Part shown: piece by piece, positions 1 through 6,998 of the stretch
Position numbering within the stretch: position 1 is the stretch's first letter
Layout: every line of letters begins with the position of its first letter
Source: RHKX01 sp035759925
GTDB lineage: Bacteria; Actinomycetota; Thermoleophilia; Solirubrobacterales; 70-9
Length of the DNA stretch: 47,341 nt
Assembly (NCBI GenBank): GCA_035759925.1
Contig: DASTTY010000038.1
Coordinates: 1-47,341, forward strand
Direction: 5' to 3'
Made by a program: the position numbers and the translations under genes
The notes under the pieces: generated by a model
What the model saw: only the letters and a program-made list of their open reading frames with translations
Told to the model about the DNA's origin: nothing
Databases searched by the model: none

Positions 1-121
1 GATAGCCGGTCATGCCGGTGTTGAAGACGACCTCGCCGAGGGTCTCGGCGGCGGCTCCGCAGAGCTCGCCGTCGAGGCGCGAGCCGTCCTCGAGCAGGAC
101 GTAGCCGGCAGCGGCGCTCAC
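1..121 (-). CDS. carA: Carbamoyl-phosphate synthase small subunit, N-terminal part (runs off the window)
   Basis: Only the first 40 codons are present. They read from a GTG at 121 and include YVLLEDGS, a GELCG stretch, and GEVVFNTGMTGY, the typical N-terminus of CarA, the glutamine amidotransferase subunit that feeds ammonia to CarB for carbamoyl phosphate. The GTG overlaps the stop of the upstream hydrolase gene by 4 nt (GTGA), so translation is probably coupled. It closes the visible part of a pyrR-pyrB-pyrC-hydrolase-carA operon for pyrimidine (and arginine) precursors. The glutaminase domain with its Cys-His-Glu triad lies outside the window. Confidence 0.9.
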   Translation of the reverse strand, partial: MSAAAGYVLLEDGSRLDGELCGAAAETLGEVVFNTGMTGY

Positions 122-669
122 GGCGCGTACTCCAGGACGAGCCCCTGGACCTGCTTGAAGCGGTCGTCGCCGGCCTTGCCGAGCAGCTCGAAGAGTGCCG
201 TCTCGACGCTCGTTGGCCAGGCCCCGGCCCGCTCGGCCTTGGCGATCCCGAGCTCGCGGTCGGCGGGGCTGCGGGAACCGACCGCATCGGTGACCACATG
301 GACCTCGAGGCCGCCGTCGAGCAGCTCGAGCACGGTCTGGTTGACGCAGACGTGGGCCTCGATGCCGCAGACGATCGCCTGCTCGCGGCCGCCGAGCGCG
401 AAGCCGTCCGCGGACGCGGCCGAGAAGACGGTCTTCGCGAGCGGCTCGACCCCATCGGGAAGATGCTCGGCGACCTCGGGGACCGTCGGCCCGAGCCCCT
501 TCGGGTACTGCTCGGTGACGACGATCGGGACATCCATCGCAGCGGCGCCGCGGACCATCGTCGCTGTCGCTGCGGCGATCCGGTCGAAGCCCGGGATCGC
601 CGGGCGGAACCCCTCCTGGACGTCGACGACGACCAGCGCCGCCCGCTTCGCGTCGAGCTTCCCGCTCAT
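118..669 (-). CDS. Isochorismatase-family cysteine hydrolase
   Basis: A 183-aa protein of the isochorismatase/nicotinamidase fold. The expected catalytic triad is visible: Asp16 (VVVDVQ), Lys79 (LAKTVF) and Cys108 (EAHVCVNQT). The tail (VTDAVGSRS...ERAGAWPTSVETALFELL) is typical of the YcaC/ISOC1-like branch rather than true nicotinamidases. The ATG at 669 is chosen because GGAGG lies about 8 nt upstream and upstream codons run into a tandem repeat; the open frame continues to 972 but is repeat-derived. It sits inside the pyrimidine operon and overlaps carA by 4 nt, which suggests a pyrimidine- or ureide-related amide substrate. The substrate cannot be read from sequence. Confidence 0.85.
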   Translation of the reverse strand: MSGKLDAKRAALVVVDVQEGFRPAIPGFDRIAAATATMVRGAAAMDVPIVVTEQYPKGLGPTVPEVAEHLPDGVEPLAKTVFSAASADGFALGGREQAIVCGIEAHVCVNQTVLELLDGGLEVHVVTDAVGSRSPADRELGIAKAERAGAWPTSVETALFELLGKAGDDRFKQVQGLVLEYAP

Positions 670-679
670 CCCGCCGCCT

Positions 680-822
680 CCGCTAGCGAGCAGCGAGCAG
701 CGAGCAGCGAGCAGCACTTGGGGTCGCGCGCTGCGAGCGAGCGCAGCGAGCGGGCTGCGCGCTGCGAGCGAGCGCAGCGAGCGGGCTGCGGGCTGCGAGC
801 GAGCGCAGCGAGCGGGCTGCGG
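680..822. repeat. Tandem repeat array: 7-bp units then three 31-bp units
   Basis: Between the hydrolase start and the pyrC stop. Positions ~685-716 hold about four GCGAGCA heptamers. Positions 730-822 hold three near-identical 31-bp units starting at 730, 761 and 792, each containing GCGAGCGCAGCGAGCGG. The array ends about 2 nt from the pyrC stop codon. The same GAGCGCAGCGAGCG module recurs in elements at 38455-38549 and 39516-39616, so this belongs to the dispersed family described in the findings. Confidence 0.9.
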
Positions 823-824
823 GC

Positions 825-2195
825 TCACCCGGCGACCTTCATCGTGAACTCGCGGCGGCGGTAGGCGACGGCCCCGGCGACGATCGTGATCACCGGCCGC
901 GCCCGCAGCCTCCGGCCCGCGAAGCAGGAGTTGTCGGAGCGACTCTCCCAGCCGTCGGCCCCCGCCTCCCACTCGGCGTCGAGGTCGACGAGGGCGATGT
1001 CGGCCTCGGCGTCGGGGGCGATCCGCGAGGGCTCGAGGTCGAACAGCTCGGCGCCGGCGCCCAGCCGCTCGACGATCAGGCCGAGGTCGAGGACGCCGGG
1101 CAGCACCAGCTCCGTGTAGAGCGCGGCGAAGGCCGTTTCGAGGCCGGTCACGCCCATGTTGGCGACCTCGAAGGGGACCTGCTTCTCGTGCGGGGCATGG
1201 GGGGCGTGGTCGGTGCCGATGCAGTCGGCGACGCCGCTGCGAAGCGCTTCGATCAGCGCCTGGCGGTCGTCCTCGGTGCGAAGCGGCGGGTTCATCTTGA
1301 ACCGCGAGTCGAGGCTGCGGACCTCTTCGTCGGTGAGCACCAGGTGATGCGGCGTCAGCTCGGCCGTCAGCTTCGCGCCGTCCGCCTTGGCCGCGGCGAC
1401 CGCCTCGACCGAAACGCGGGCCGAGAGGTGCTGGACGTGGGCCCGCGCGTCCTCGTAGAGGCAGAGGGCGCCGTCGCGGGCGATCATCGTCGACTCGGAG
1501 ACGTCTGGCACCCCGGCGAGGCCGAGCGCGGCCGAGACCGCCCCCTCCCCCATCACCCCGTCGCCGGTCAGCGCCGGGTTCTCCTCGTGGAGGAGGATCG
1601 TGCCCCCGGCGAGCCGCTGGTACTGGAGCGCCCGGCGCATCACCCCGGCGTCGGCGATCGGCAGCCCGTCGTCGGAGAAGCCGAGCGCGCCGGCCTCGCG
1701 CAGCGCCGCCATCTCGGTCAGCTCGCGCCCCTCCATGCCGCGGGTGACGGTCGCGACGAAGCCGGTCGGGACGACCGCCTCGGCCTCGGCCCGCTCGCGG
1801 AGCGCCGCGACGATCGCGGGATCGTCGACGACCGGGTCGGTGTTCGCCATCGCGACGATCCCGCAGTAGCCGCCCGCGGCGGCGGCCCGGGTCCCGGACT
1901 CGATGTCCTCGCGGTACTCCTGGCCGGGCGTCCGCAGATGGACGTGAGGGTCGAAGAAGGCCGGGAAGGCGTGGAGCCCGCCGGCGTCGATCTCCTCGCC
2001 GCCGTCGGGAAGCTCGCCGTCGCCGGCTTCGGTGATCGCTGCGATCCGCCCGGCGCGGATCACGATGTCGCAGTCGCGATCGAGCTCGGAGCGGGGATCG
2101 ATCGCATGGACCCCGCGGATCAGCAGGTCCTCGTCGCCGGTGGCTCCGGCACCGCGCCAGTCGAGCGATGCGATCTCGGGGCGCTCGGCGCTCAA
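825..2195 (-). CDS. pyrC: Dihydroorotase
   Basis: A 456-aa amidohydrolase-superfamily protein catalysing cyclisation of N-carbamoyl-aspartate to dihydroorotate, the third step of UMP synthesis. Visible hallmarks: the zinc-binding HVHLRTPG motif (His84, His86), GFSDDG near residue 170, NPPLR in the middle, and the late GTDHAPH motif carrying the catalytic Asp. Length fits class I bacterial dihydroorotases with a slight N-terminal extension. Its ATG overlaps the pyrB stop by 4 nt (ATGA), so pyrB and pyrC are translationally coupled. A repeat array follows its stop codon almost directly. Confidence 0.95.
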   Translation of the reverse strand: MSAERPEIASLDWRGAGATGDEDLLIRGVHAIDPRSELDRDCDIVIRAGRIAAITEAGDGELPDGGEEIDAGGLHAFPAFFDPHVHLRTPGQEYREDIESGTRAAAAGGYCGIVAMANTDPVVDDPAIVAALRERAEAEAVVPTGFVATVTRGMEGRELTEMAALREAGALGFSDDGLPIADAGVMRRALQYQRLAGGTILLHEENPALTGDGVMGEGAVSAALGLAGVPDVSESTMIARDGALCLYEDARAHVQHLSARVSVEAVAAAKADGAKLTAELTPHHLVLTDEEVRSLDSRFKMNPPLRTEDDRQALIEALRSGVADCIGTDHAPHAPHEKQVPFEVANMGVTGLETAFAALYTELVLPGVLDLGLIVERLGAGAELFDLEPSRIAPDAEADIALVDLDAEWEAGADGWESRSDNSCFAGRRLRARPVITIVAGAVAYRRREFTMKVAG

Positions 2196-3166
2196 GCCGG
2201 CTCCCCGATCGGCGCGCCCTCGCTCGCCTCGGCGCCGAACGGGCCGGCGGCGCTCAGCGGCCGCGGTCGCTCACCGCCGGCGAGGATCTCGTAGAGGATC
2301 GCCATCCGGACGAGCAGTCCGCCGGCGACCTGGGCCGTGATCAGCGACGCCGGCCCGTCGATCACCTCGGGGGCGAGCTCGACGCCGCGGTTGACCGGGC
2401 CCGGGTGCATGACGAGCTGGCGCGGTCCGAGCCGGCGGTTGTCGATCTGGTAGTTGACCGCGTACTCGCGCAGCGACGGGACGAAGCTCTGCCGCATCCG
2501 CTCCTTCTGCATCCGCAGCGCGTAGATGACGTCCGCTTCGCCGAGGTCGCCGAGGTCGTAGGCGACCGCGCAGCCGAGCTCCTCGATCCCGCGCGGGATC
2601 AGCGTCGGCGGGCCGGCGACCGTGACGGCGGCGCCCATCGTCACGAAGGCGCGGATGCAGGAGCGGGCGACGCGGCTGTGGGCGACGTCGCCGACGATCC
2701 AGATCCGCTTGCCGTCGAGCGGGCCGACGTTGTCGATCAGGGTGTAGACGTCGAGGAGCGCCTGGCTCGGATGCTCGTGCTTGCCGTCCCCGGCGTTGAC
2801 GACGGCGGCTTCGGTCCAGTCGGCGACGAGCGCGGCGGCCCCGGCCTCGGGCGAGCGGATCACGATCGCCTCCGGCTCGTAGGCCGAGAGCGTCGCGATC
2901 GTGTCGCGCAGCGACTCGCCCTTGTCGACCGACGAGCCGGCCGACTTGACCGAGACGACGTCGGCGGAGAGGCGCTTGGCGGCGAGCTCGAACGAGGAGC
3001 TGGTTCGGGTGCTCGCTTCGTAGAAGAGGCTGACGATCGTGCGCCCGCGCAGGGTCGGGACCTTCTTGATGTCGCGGCGACCGACCTCGGCGAAGCTGCG
3101 GGCGCGGTCGCAGATCAGCTCGATGTCGTCGCGGTCGAGGTCGTCGATCGAGAGCAGATGCCTCAT
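2192..3166 (-). CDS. pyrB: Aspartate carbamoyltransferase catalytic subunit
   Basis: A 324-aa protein that condenses carbamoyl phosphate and aspartate. Family motifs visible: the phosphate-binding STRT at residues 52-55 (FYEASTRTSSSFE), NAGDGKHEHPSQ with the HPSQ signature, and MHPGPVNRGVE near the C-terminus. No pyrI regulatory-chain gene is present, as usual in actinobacteria. It overlaps pyrR upstream and pyrC downstream by 4 nt each. Expression is expected to follow the PyrR-responsive leader at 3784-3815. Confidence 0.96.
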   Translation of the reverse strand: MRHLLSIDDLDRDDIELICDRARSFAEVGRRDIKKVPTLRGRTIVSLFYEASTRTSSSFELAAKRLSADVVSVKSAGSSVDKGESLRDTIATLSAYEPEAIVIRSPEAGAAALVADWTEAAVVNAGDGKHEHPSQALLDVYTLIDNVGPLDGKRIWIVGDVAHSRVARSCIRAFVTMGAAVTVAGPPTLIPRGIEELGCAVAYDLGDLGEADVIYALRMQKERMRQSFVPSLREYAVNYQIDNRRLGPRQLVMHPGPVNRGVELAPEVIDGPASLITAQVAGGLLVRMAILYEILAGGERPRPLSAAGPFGAEASEGAPIGEPA

Positions 3167-3777
3167 TGGGATGCCTCCCCGTTGGTGTGCGCCGTGCCGC
3201 TCACCGGCACGGCTTCGCCGATCGCGACCTCGTCGATCCCGTCGATCTCGTCGAGGCGCACGTAGACGCGCTCGTCGCGGGCGGTCGGCAGGTTCTTGCC
3301 GGTGTAGTCCGGCCGGATCGGAAGCTCGCGGTGCCCGCGGTCGACGAGGACGGCGAGCTGGATGCGCTGCGGGCGGCCGTAGTCGAAGAGCGCGTCGATC
3401 GCGGCACGGACCGTGCGGCCGGTGAAGAGAACGTCGTCGACGAGGACGATCGTCCTGCCCTCGAGCTCGAAGTCGAGGTGCGAGGAGTGGACGACGGGGG
3501 AATCGGCCGGGGAGCGGGCGCCGACATCGTCGCGGTAGAAGGAGATGTCGATGTCGCCGAGCGGGAGCTCGGCCGCGATCAGCTCCTCGAGATGGGCGTG
3601 GAGACGGCGAGCGAGGAGCGCGCCGCGGGTATGGATCCCGACGATCGCGATGGCCGAACCGCCGTCATCGGGATCGCCGTCGCGGGGGGTCCCGGCGTTC
3701 TTCTCGATGATCTCGTGCGCGATGCGCACCAGCGTCCGGCGTAGGTCGTCCTGGTCGAGGACCGGCCTCTCGCTCAT
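3163..3777 (-). CDS. pyrR: Bifunctional pyr operon regulator / uracil phosphoribosyltransferase
   Basis: A 204-aa type I phosphoribosyltransferase. The PRPP-binding loop VLVDDVLFTGRT spans residues ~111-122. GIHTRG near 48-53 and the DISFYRDD segment also match PyrR rather than Upp. Family knowledge: PyrR senses UMP/UTP and binds a hairpin in pyr mRNA. First gene of the operon, overlapping pyrB by 4 nt. It carries a ~20-aa C-terminal tail beyond the usual ~180 aa. The upstream leader carries a matching PyrR-type hairpin, so the regulator probably controls its own translation. Confidence 0.94.
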   Translation of the reverse strand: MSERPVLDQDDLRRTLVRIAHEIIEKNAGTPRDGDPDDGGSAIAIVGIHTRGALLARRLHAHLEELIAAELPLGDIDISFYRDDVGARSPADSPVVHSSHLDFELEGRTIVLVDDVLFTGRTVRAAIDALFDYGRPQRIQLAVLVDRGHRELPIRPDYTGKNLPTARDERVYVRLDEIDGIDEVAIGEAVPVSGTAHTNGEASQ

Positions 3778-3783
3778 GGGCGC

Positions 3784-3815
3784 CCCTTCCTGGCCTCGCT
3801 GGACCTGGTTAAAGG
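3784..3815 (-). promoter_or_regulatory. PyrR-binding hairpin over the pyrR ribosome-binding site
   Basis: On the minus strand, CCTT...AAGG closes an outer stem, an inner stem (CCAGGTC with GGCCAGG, one A-A mismatch) follows, and the loop is CAGCGAG. GTCCAGCGAGGCC closely follows the known PyrR anti-terminator-loop consensus (CAGNGAGGC). The 3' arm contains GGAAGG, the likely Shine-Dalgarno, 7-12 nt before the pyrR ATG. No terminator is seen, so translational repression is the likely mechanism, as reported for mycobacterial pyr leaders. Confidence 0.7.
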
Positions 3816-3828
3816 AAACGTCCCGGAG

Positions 3829-3857
3829 AACTTAGCAGGGCGCCCCGGCGTTTCGAA
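3829..3857 (-). promoter_or_regulatory. Probable pyrR operon promoter
   Basis: On the minus strand TTCGAA (3852-3857) is followed after 17 nt by TAAGTT (3829-3834). A transcript starting near 3822 would have a ~45-nt leader containing the whole PyrR hairpin. The -35 match is weak. Confidence 0.45.
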
Positions 3858-3862
3858 CGGCC

Positions 3863-4333
3863 TCAGCCGCCGCGATGGGAGCGTTTCGCGGTGTATGCGA
3901 CATCTTCGGCCGTGCAGGTCGCGTACTCGCGGCCGTCGCGGCGGAAGACGATCGTGACGCTGAACTTGCCGGCGATCTTGCGCCTGCCCTGCCGCTCGCC
4001 CTTGATGTCCCACCTGTAGCGGCCGCTGAAGGTGCTGTCGGATTCGACCGTCGAGCCCTCGTCGCGGAAGCGGTCGCGGTTCGAGCGGTCGAGTGGCGCG
4101 CGGAACGCGAACTCGCCCACGAACGGCTCGAAGCGGCCGCCGCACGCGGTCCGTGCACTGAAAGCGCCGCGCTTGACCCGGCCGCGGCCGTCGACGATCA
4201 GCTTGATCTCGCGGTCCTGGCCGGTCAGGCCCCGGTACGGGGTCCCGTCGCCGCCCGCTCCCGCCGCCCCGGCGGCCAGCCAGAGCGCGACCAGGCAGCC
4301 GACGAGCAGCGTTACAGCGAGCGGACGGGACAT
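3863..4333 (-). CDS. Secreted protein of unknown function
   Basis: A 156-aa protein with a clear signal peptide: MSRP, then a hydrophobic run VTLLVGCLVALWLAAGAAGAG, with probable cleavage around residues 24-28. The mature part is basic and beta-rich (IKLIVDGRGRV, FSGRYRW, KIAGKFSVTIVF) and has two cysteines, one in RTACGGRF and one in YATCTAEDV, which could form a disulfide. No family recognised. It starts 11 nt after the RNase Z stop on the same strand and is probably cotranscribed with it. Confidence 0.7.
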   Translation of the reverse strand: MSRPLAVTLLVGCLVALWLAAGAAGAGGDGTPYRGLTGQDREIKLIVDGRGRVKRGAFSARTACGGRFEPFVGEFAFRAPLDRSNRDRFRDEGSTVESDSTFSGRYRWDIKGERQGRRKIAGKFSVTIVFRRDGREYATCTAEDVAYTAKRSHRGG

Positions 4334-4344
4334 GGCTGCGAGTT

Positions 4345-5325
4345 CTACCGGGCCCCCGGGTCGGCAGCGCCGGTCGGCGCGATCGCCCGGGCGCCGTTCT
4401 CGACCAGCGCCGGGGGGCCCCGCTCGGGCAGCGGGATCTCGACGAGGTCGAAGTCGCGCGGCGCGACGGTGCCGGCGAAGACGGCGCGCGCCTCGGCGAG
4501 GACGTCGGGCACGAAGTGCCGCGAGGAGATGTGGACGAGGGCGAGCATCGCGACCCCGGCCGCGGCGGCGAGCTCGGCGGCGCCGTGGGCGGTCGAATGC
4601 CCGGTCTCGACCGCCCGATCCTCCTCGGCGGCCGTGAAGCTCGCGTCGTGGACGAGCAGCTCGGCGCCCTCGGCGGCGATCTCGGTCTCCTCGCAGGGCT
4701 CGGTGTCGCCGGTGATCACGATCGTCCGGCCGGGGCGATCGGGGCCCATCACCTGCTCGGGCTCGACGGTCCCGTCGCGCCCGGCGACCGCACGGCCGTC
4801 CTGGAGCTCGCCGAACTCGGGACCCGGCTCGACGCCGAGAGCCCGGGCCGCCTCGGGATCGAACCGGCCGGGACGATCGTCCTCGCGGAGCGCGTAGCCG
4901 TTGGCGACGATCCGGTGCGAGACCTCGAACGGCTCGACCTCGTAGTCGCCGAAGTCGACCGACTCGGCACGGTTCAGCTCGATCAGCTCGAGGCCGTAGC
5001 GGGGCTTGCCGATGATCCGCGAGATCGAGCTGAACAGCGTCGTCAGTCCGGGCGGACCGTAGATCGTCAGCCGCTCCTCGCGGTCTTGCATCTCATAGCT
5101 CTTGATCAGCCCCGGCAGCCCCAGGTAGTGGTCGGCATGCAGGTGGGTGATGAAGATCGCATCGACGTTGATCAGGCCGATCGAGCGCTGCATCTGCCGC
5201 TGGGTGCCCTCCCCGCAGTCGAAGAGCAGCCGATCGCCGCCGCGGCGGACGAGCACCGCAGCGGTGTTCCGGCGCGCCGAGGGGACCGAGCCGCCGGTGC
5301 CGAGGAAGATGACGTCGAGATCCAC
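4345..5325 (-). CDS. rnz: Ribonuclease Z (tRNA 3' endonuclease, metallo-beta-lactamase fold)
   Basis: A 326-aa metallo-beta-lactamase-fold protein. The zinc motif HLHADH is at residues 61-66, followed by LGLPGL, with a later GDTEPCEET and the terminal HISSRHF. GTGGSVPSARRN at the N-terminus is typical of RNase Z. It should remove 3' trailers from tRNA precursors. The GTG at 5325 is chosen because homology begins immediately (LDVIFLGTGG); upstream codons read antisense to a gene on the other strand. TACGCT lies 6 nt before the GTG, consistent with a leaderless mRNA. A ~45-residue insertion between SHRIVANGYAL and GRTIVITGDT is longer than in the short bacterial form. Confidence 0.9.
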   Translation of the reverse strand: MDLDVIFLGTGGSVPSARRNTAAVLVRRGGDRLLFDCGEGTQRQMQRSIGLINVDAIFITHLHADHYLGLPGLIKSYEMQDREERLTIYGPPGLTTLFSSISRIIGKPRYGLELIELNRAESVDFGDYEVEPFEVSHRIVANGYALREDDRPGRFDPEAARALGVEPGPEFGELQDGRAVAGRDGTVEPEQVMGPDRPGRTIVITGDTEPCEETEIAAEGAELLVHDASFTAAEEDRAVETGHSTAHGAAELAAAAGVAMLALVHISSRHFVPDVLAEARAVFAGTVAPRDFDLVEIPLPERGPPALVENGARAIAPTGAADPGAR

Positions 5326-5331
5326 GCGGCA

Positions 5332-5337
5332 AGCGTA
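5332..5337 (-). promoter_or_regulatory. -10-like TACGCT directly before rnz
   Basis: TANNNT hexamer with a 6-nt spacer to the GTG start on the minus strand. Part of the recurring leaderless-start pattern. Confidence 0.35.
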
Positions 5338-5377
5338 TGGACGTGGGCGAACCCGCGACGGCTGCAGGCGCGGCCTG

Positions 5378-5383
5378 TACCTT
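5378..5383 (+). promoter_or_regulatory. -10-like TACCTT before the 5392 gene
   Basis: TANNNT hexamer with 8 nt to the ATG at 5392. No Shine-Dalgarno sequence is visible, consistent with leaderless translation. Confidence 0.35.
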
Positions 5384-5391
5384 TGCCCGCC

Positions 5392-5934
5392 ATGCCCAGA
5401 GCCGTCATAGCCCCGATCGTCACCGCAGCCCTCGCGCTGCTCCTCGCCGCGTCCGCCTCCGCGGCGCTGCCGAAGCCGCGACACACGAAGAAGATCGACG
5501 TGCCGGAGTCGATCGCCGGCGTCGGGCTGAAGATGAAGATCGAGGACGCGGACAAGGAATGGGGCCGGAGGGGCGACTGCGACCTGAAGGGCTTTTCGAC
5601 CTGCGTCTACGAGGGCCGCAACCCGCGTTCCGGCAGCGCGTCGATCGAGGCCGCCCGCCGCGGCAACGTCAGCTCGATCGGGATCTTCGCCGGCCGCAAC
5701 AAGAACGACCGCTGGGTCTTCAAGGGCAAGCTGATGAGGATCGAGGCGAAGCGGAACATCGGCCTCGGCGCCCGTGGGAAGAAGGTCCCGAAGGCCTATC
5801 CGGATGCGATCAGGACCGCCAACCGGACCGGCTACATCGTCGAGGGCAAAGGCCGCTCCTACATGACCTTCCAGACGCTCGACGGCGAGCACATCACCGG
5901 AATCACGCTCGTCGACGGCCGCCACCAGGGCTAA
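5392..5934 (+). CDS. Secreted protein of unknown function
   Basis: A 180-aa protein with an N-terminal signal peptide (MPRAVIAPIVTAALALLLAA, Ala-rich cleavage near residue 25). The mature part is basic, and two cysteines lie in GDCDLKGFSTCVYEG. The pattern 'gvgLkmkieda...WG..GDC...C.Y' followed by a region sensitive to conversion resembles actinobacterial secreted proteins that describe how a residue 'triggers' from a threshold, but no named family is recognised. It is divergent from rnz and ends 19 nt before tRNA-Arg. Confidence 0.7.
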   Translation: MPRAVIAPIVTAALALLLAASASAALPKPRHTKKIDVPESIAGVGLKMKIEDADKEWGRRGDCDLKGFSTCVYEGRNPRSGSASIEAARRGNVSSIGIFAGRNKNDRWVFKGKLMRIEAKRNIGLGARGKKVPKAYPDAIRTANRTGYIVEGKGRSYMTFQTLDGEHITGITLVDGRHQG

Positions 5935-5953
5935 ATACACTCCGGGTCCGCAA

Positions 5954-6027
<74 letters not shown>

Positions 6028-6065
6028 CTGACCCTCTCGGTGGTCGAGCCGCGGGCAATAGAAAA

Positions 6066-6998
6066 GTGCGCGTGAATCTGCAACGGGGCATCGCTGCCCG
6101 ATCGGGCGAGTTTCTGCTCTTCGCAGTGACGCCGCCACGACTGACGACGAGCCCCCGGGAGGCCGCGGAGATCGGCCGGATCACCCTGGAGCGGCTGCGG
6201 CCGTTGGCGATCGACGGCCTGGTCCTCTACGACATCGACGATGAGAGCGACCGCAATCCCGACGAGCGTCCGTTCCCGTTCCTGCCGACGATGGACCCTG
6301 CCGATTACCTCGCTCGTGATCTTCTTGGGCTGGAGGTTCCCGCCATCGTCTACCGCGCGGTGGGCAAGTACCGGGAGGATCGTTTCCGCTCCTGGCTGGA
6401 GGAGCAGGATCCGTCCCGGGCGCTCGCGGTGTTCGTCGGGTCCTCCTCGCGCGAGAAGGCGATCCTCACCTCGCTGGTCCGAGCCTACGAGTTGCGCGAC
6501 GAGGTGCGACCGGAGCTGCCGCTCGGTGGGGTCGCGATCTCCGAGCGACATGCGCGCCAGGGCGACGAGCACCTGCGGCTGATCGCGAAGCAGGAAGCGG
6601 GCTGTTCCTTCTTCATCACCCAGATCGTCTACGACGTCAACGCGGCGAAGAATTTGATCTCCGACTACCACCACGAGTGCGTCGCGCAGGATCTCGCGCC
6701 GGTGCCGATCGTCCTCAGCTTCTCGGTCTGCGGGTCGCTCAAGACCCTCGAATTCCTCCGGTGGCTGGGCGTGGCCGTCCCGCGCTGGATCGAGAACGAG
6801 CTGCGCCATGCCGACGACACCCTCGACGCCTCCTATGAGCAGGCGGTCGCGACGGCCGTCGACCTGATCGCGTTCTGCCGTCGGTTGGGGATCCCGTTCG
6901 GGCTCAACGTCGAGAGCGTCTCGATCCGCAAGGTCGAGATCGAGGCCTCGGTGCGGCTGGCCGCCCGGCTGGGAACCGAGCTGCGCCGCTGCCGTTGA
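6066..6998 (+). CDS. Methylenetetrahydrofolate reductase-like protein
   Basis: A 310-aa TIM-barrel protein of the MetF family. The segment GGVAISERHARQGDE...LRLIAKQEAGCSFFITQIVYDV matches the MetF core in which the repeated lysine/acid segment precedes 'FxITQ'. The N-terminal FAVTPPR replaces the usual 'FEFFPPK', so the substrate-binding Glu of classical MetF is not obvious. This resembles the divergent actinobacterial type, which may use a different reductant. Likely role: 5-methyl-THF supply for methionine. The start is GTG 6066 (a second GTG is 6 nt on). Its stop directly abuts the stop of the convergent sulfatase gene. Confidence 0.75.
   Translation: MRVNLQRGIAARSGEFLLFAVTPPRLTTSPREAAEIGRITLERLRPLAIDGLVLYDIDDESDRNPDERPFPFLPTMDPADYLARDLLGLEVPAIVYRAVGKYREDRFRSWLEEQDPSRALAVFVGSSSREKAILTSLVRAYELRDEVRPELPLGGVAISERHARQGDEHLRLIAKQEAGCSFFITQIVYDVNAAKNLISDYHHECVAQDLAPVPIVLSFSVCGSLKTLEFLRWLGVAVPRWIENELRHADDTLDASYEQAVATAVDLIAFCRRLGIPFGLNVESVSIRKVEIEASVRLAARLGTELRRCR

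Noticed and set aside
670..972. The open reading frame of the isochorismatase-like gene extends upstream through 972
   Set aside because: The extension translates the 7-bp/31-bp repeat and the antisense of pyrC; a good ribosome-binding site precedes the ATG at 669, where family homology starts.
1188..2294. Long open frames opposite pyrC, pyrB, recJ, secDF, relA and others
   Set aside because: These are antisense or shifted frames typical of high-GC coding DNA; they are Arg/Gly/Ala-rich, lack family motifs and coincide with strongly supported genes.
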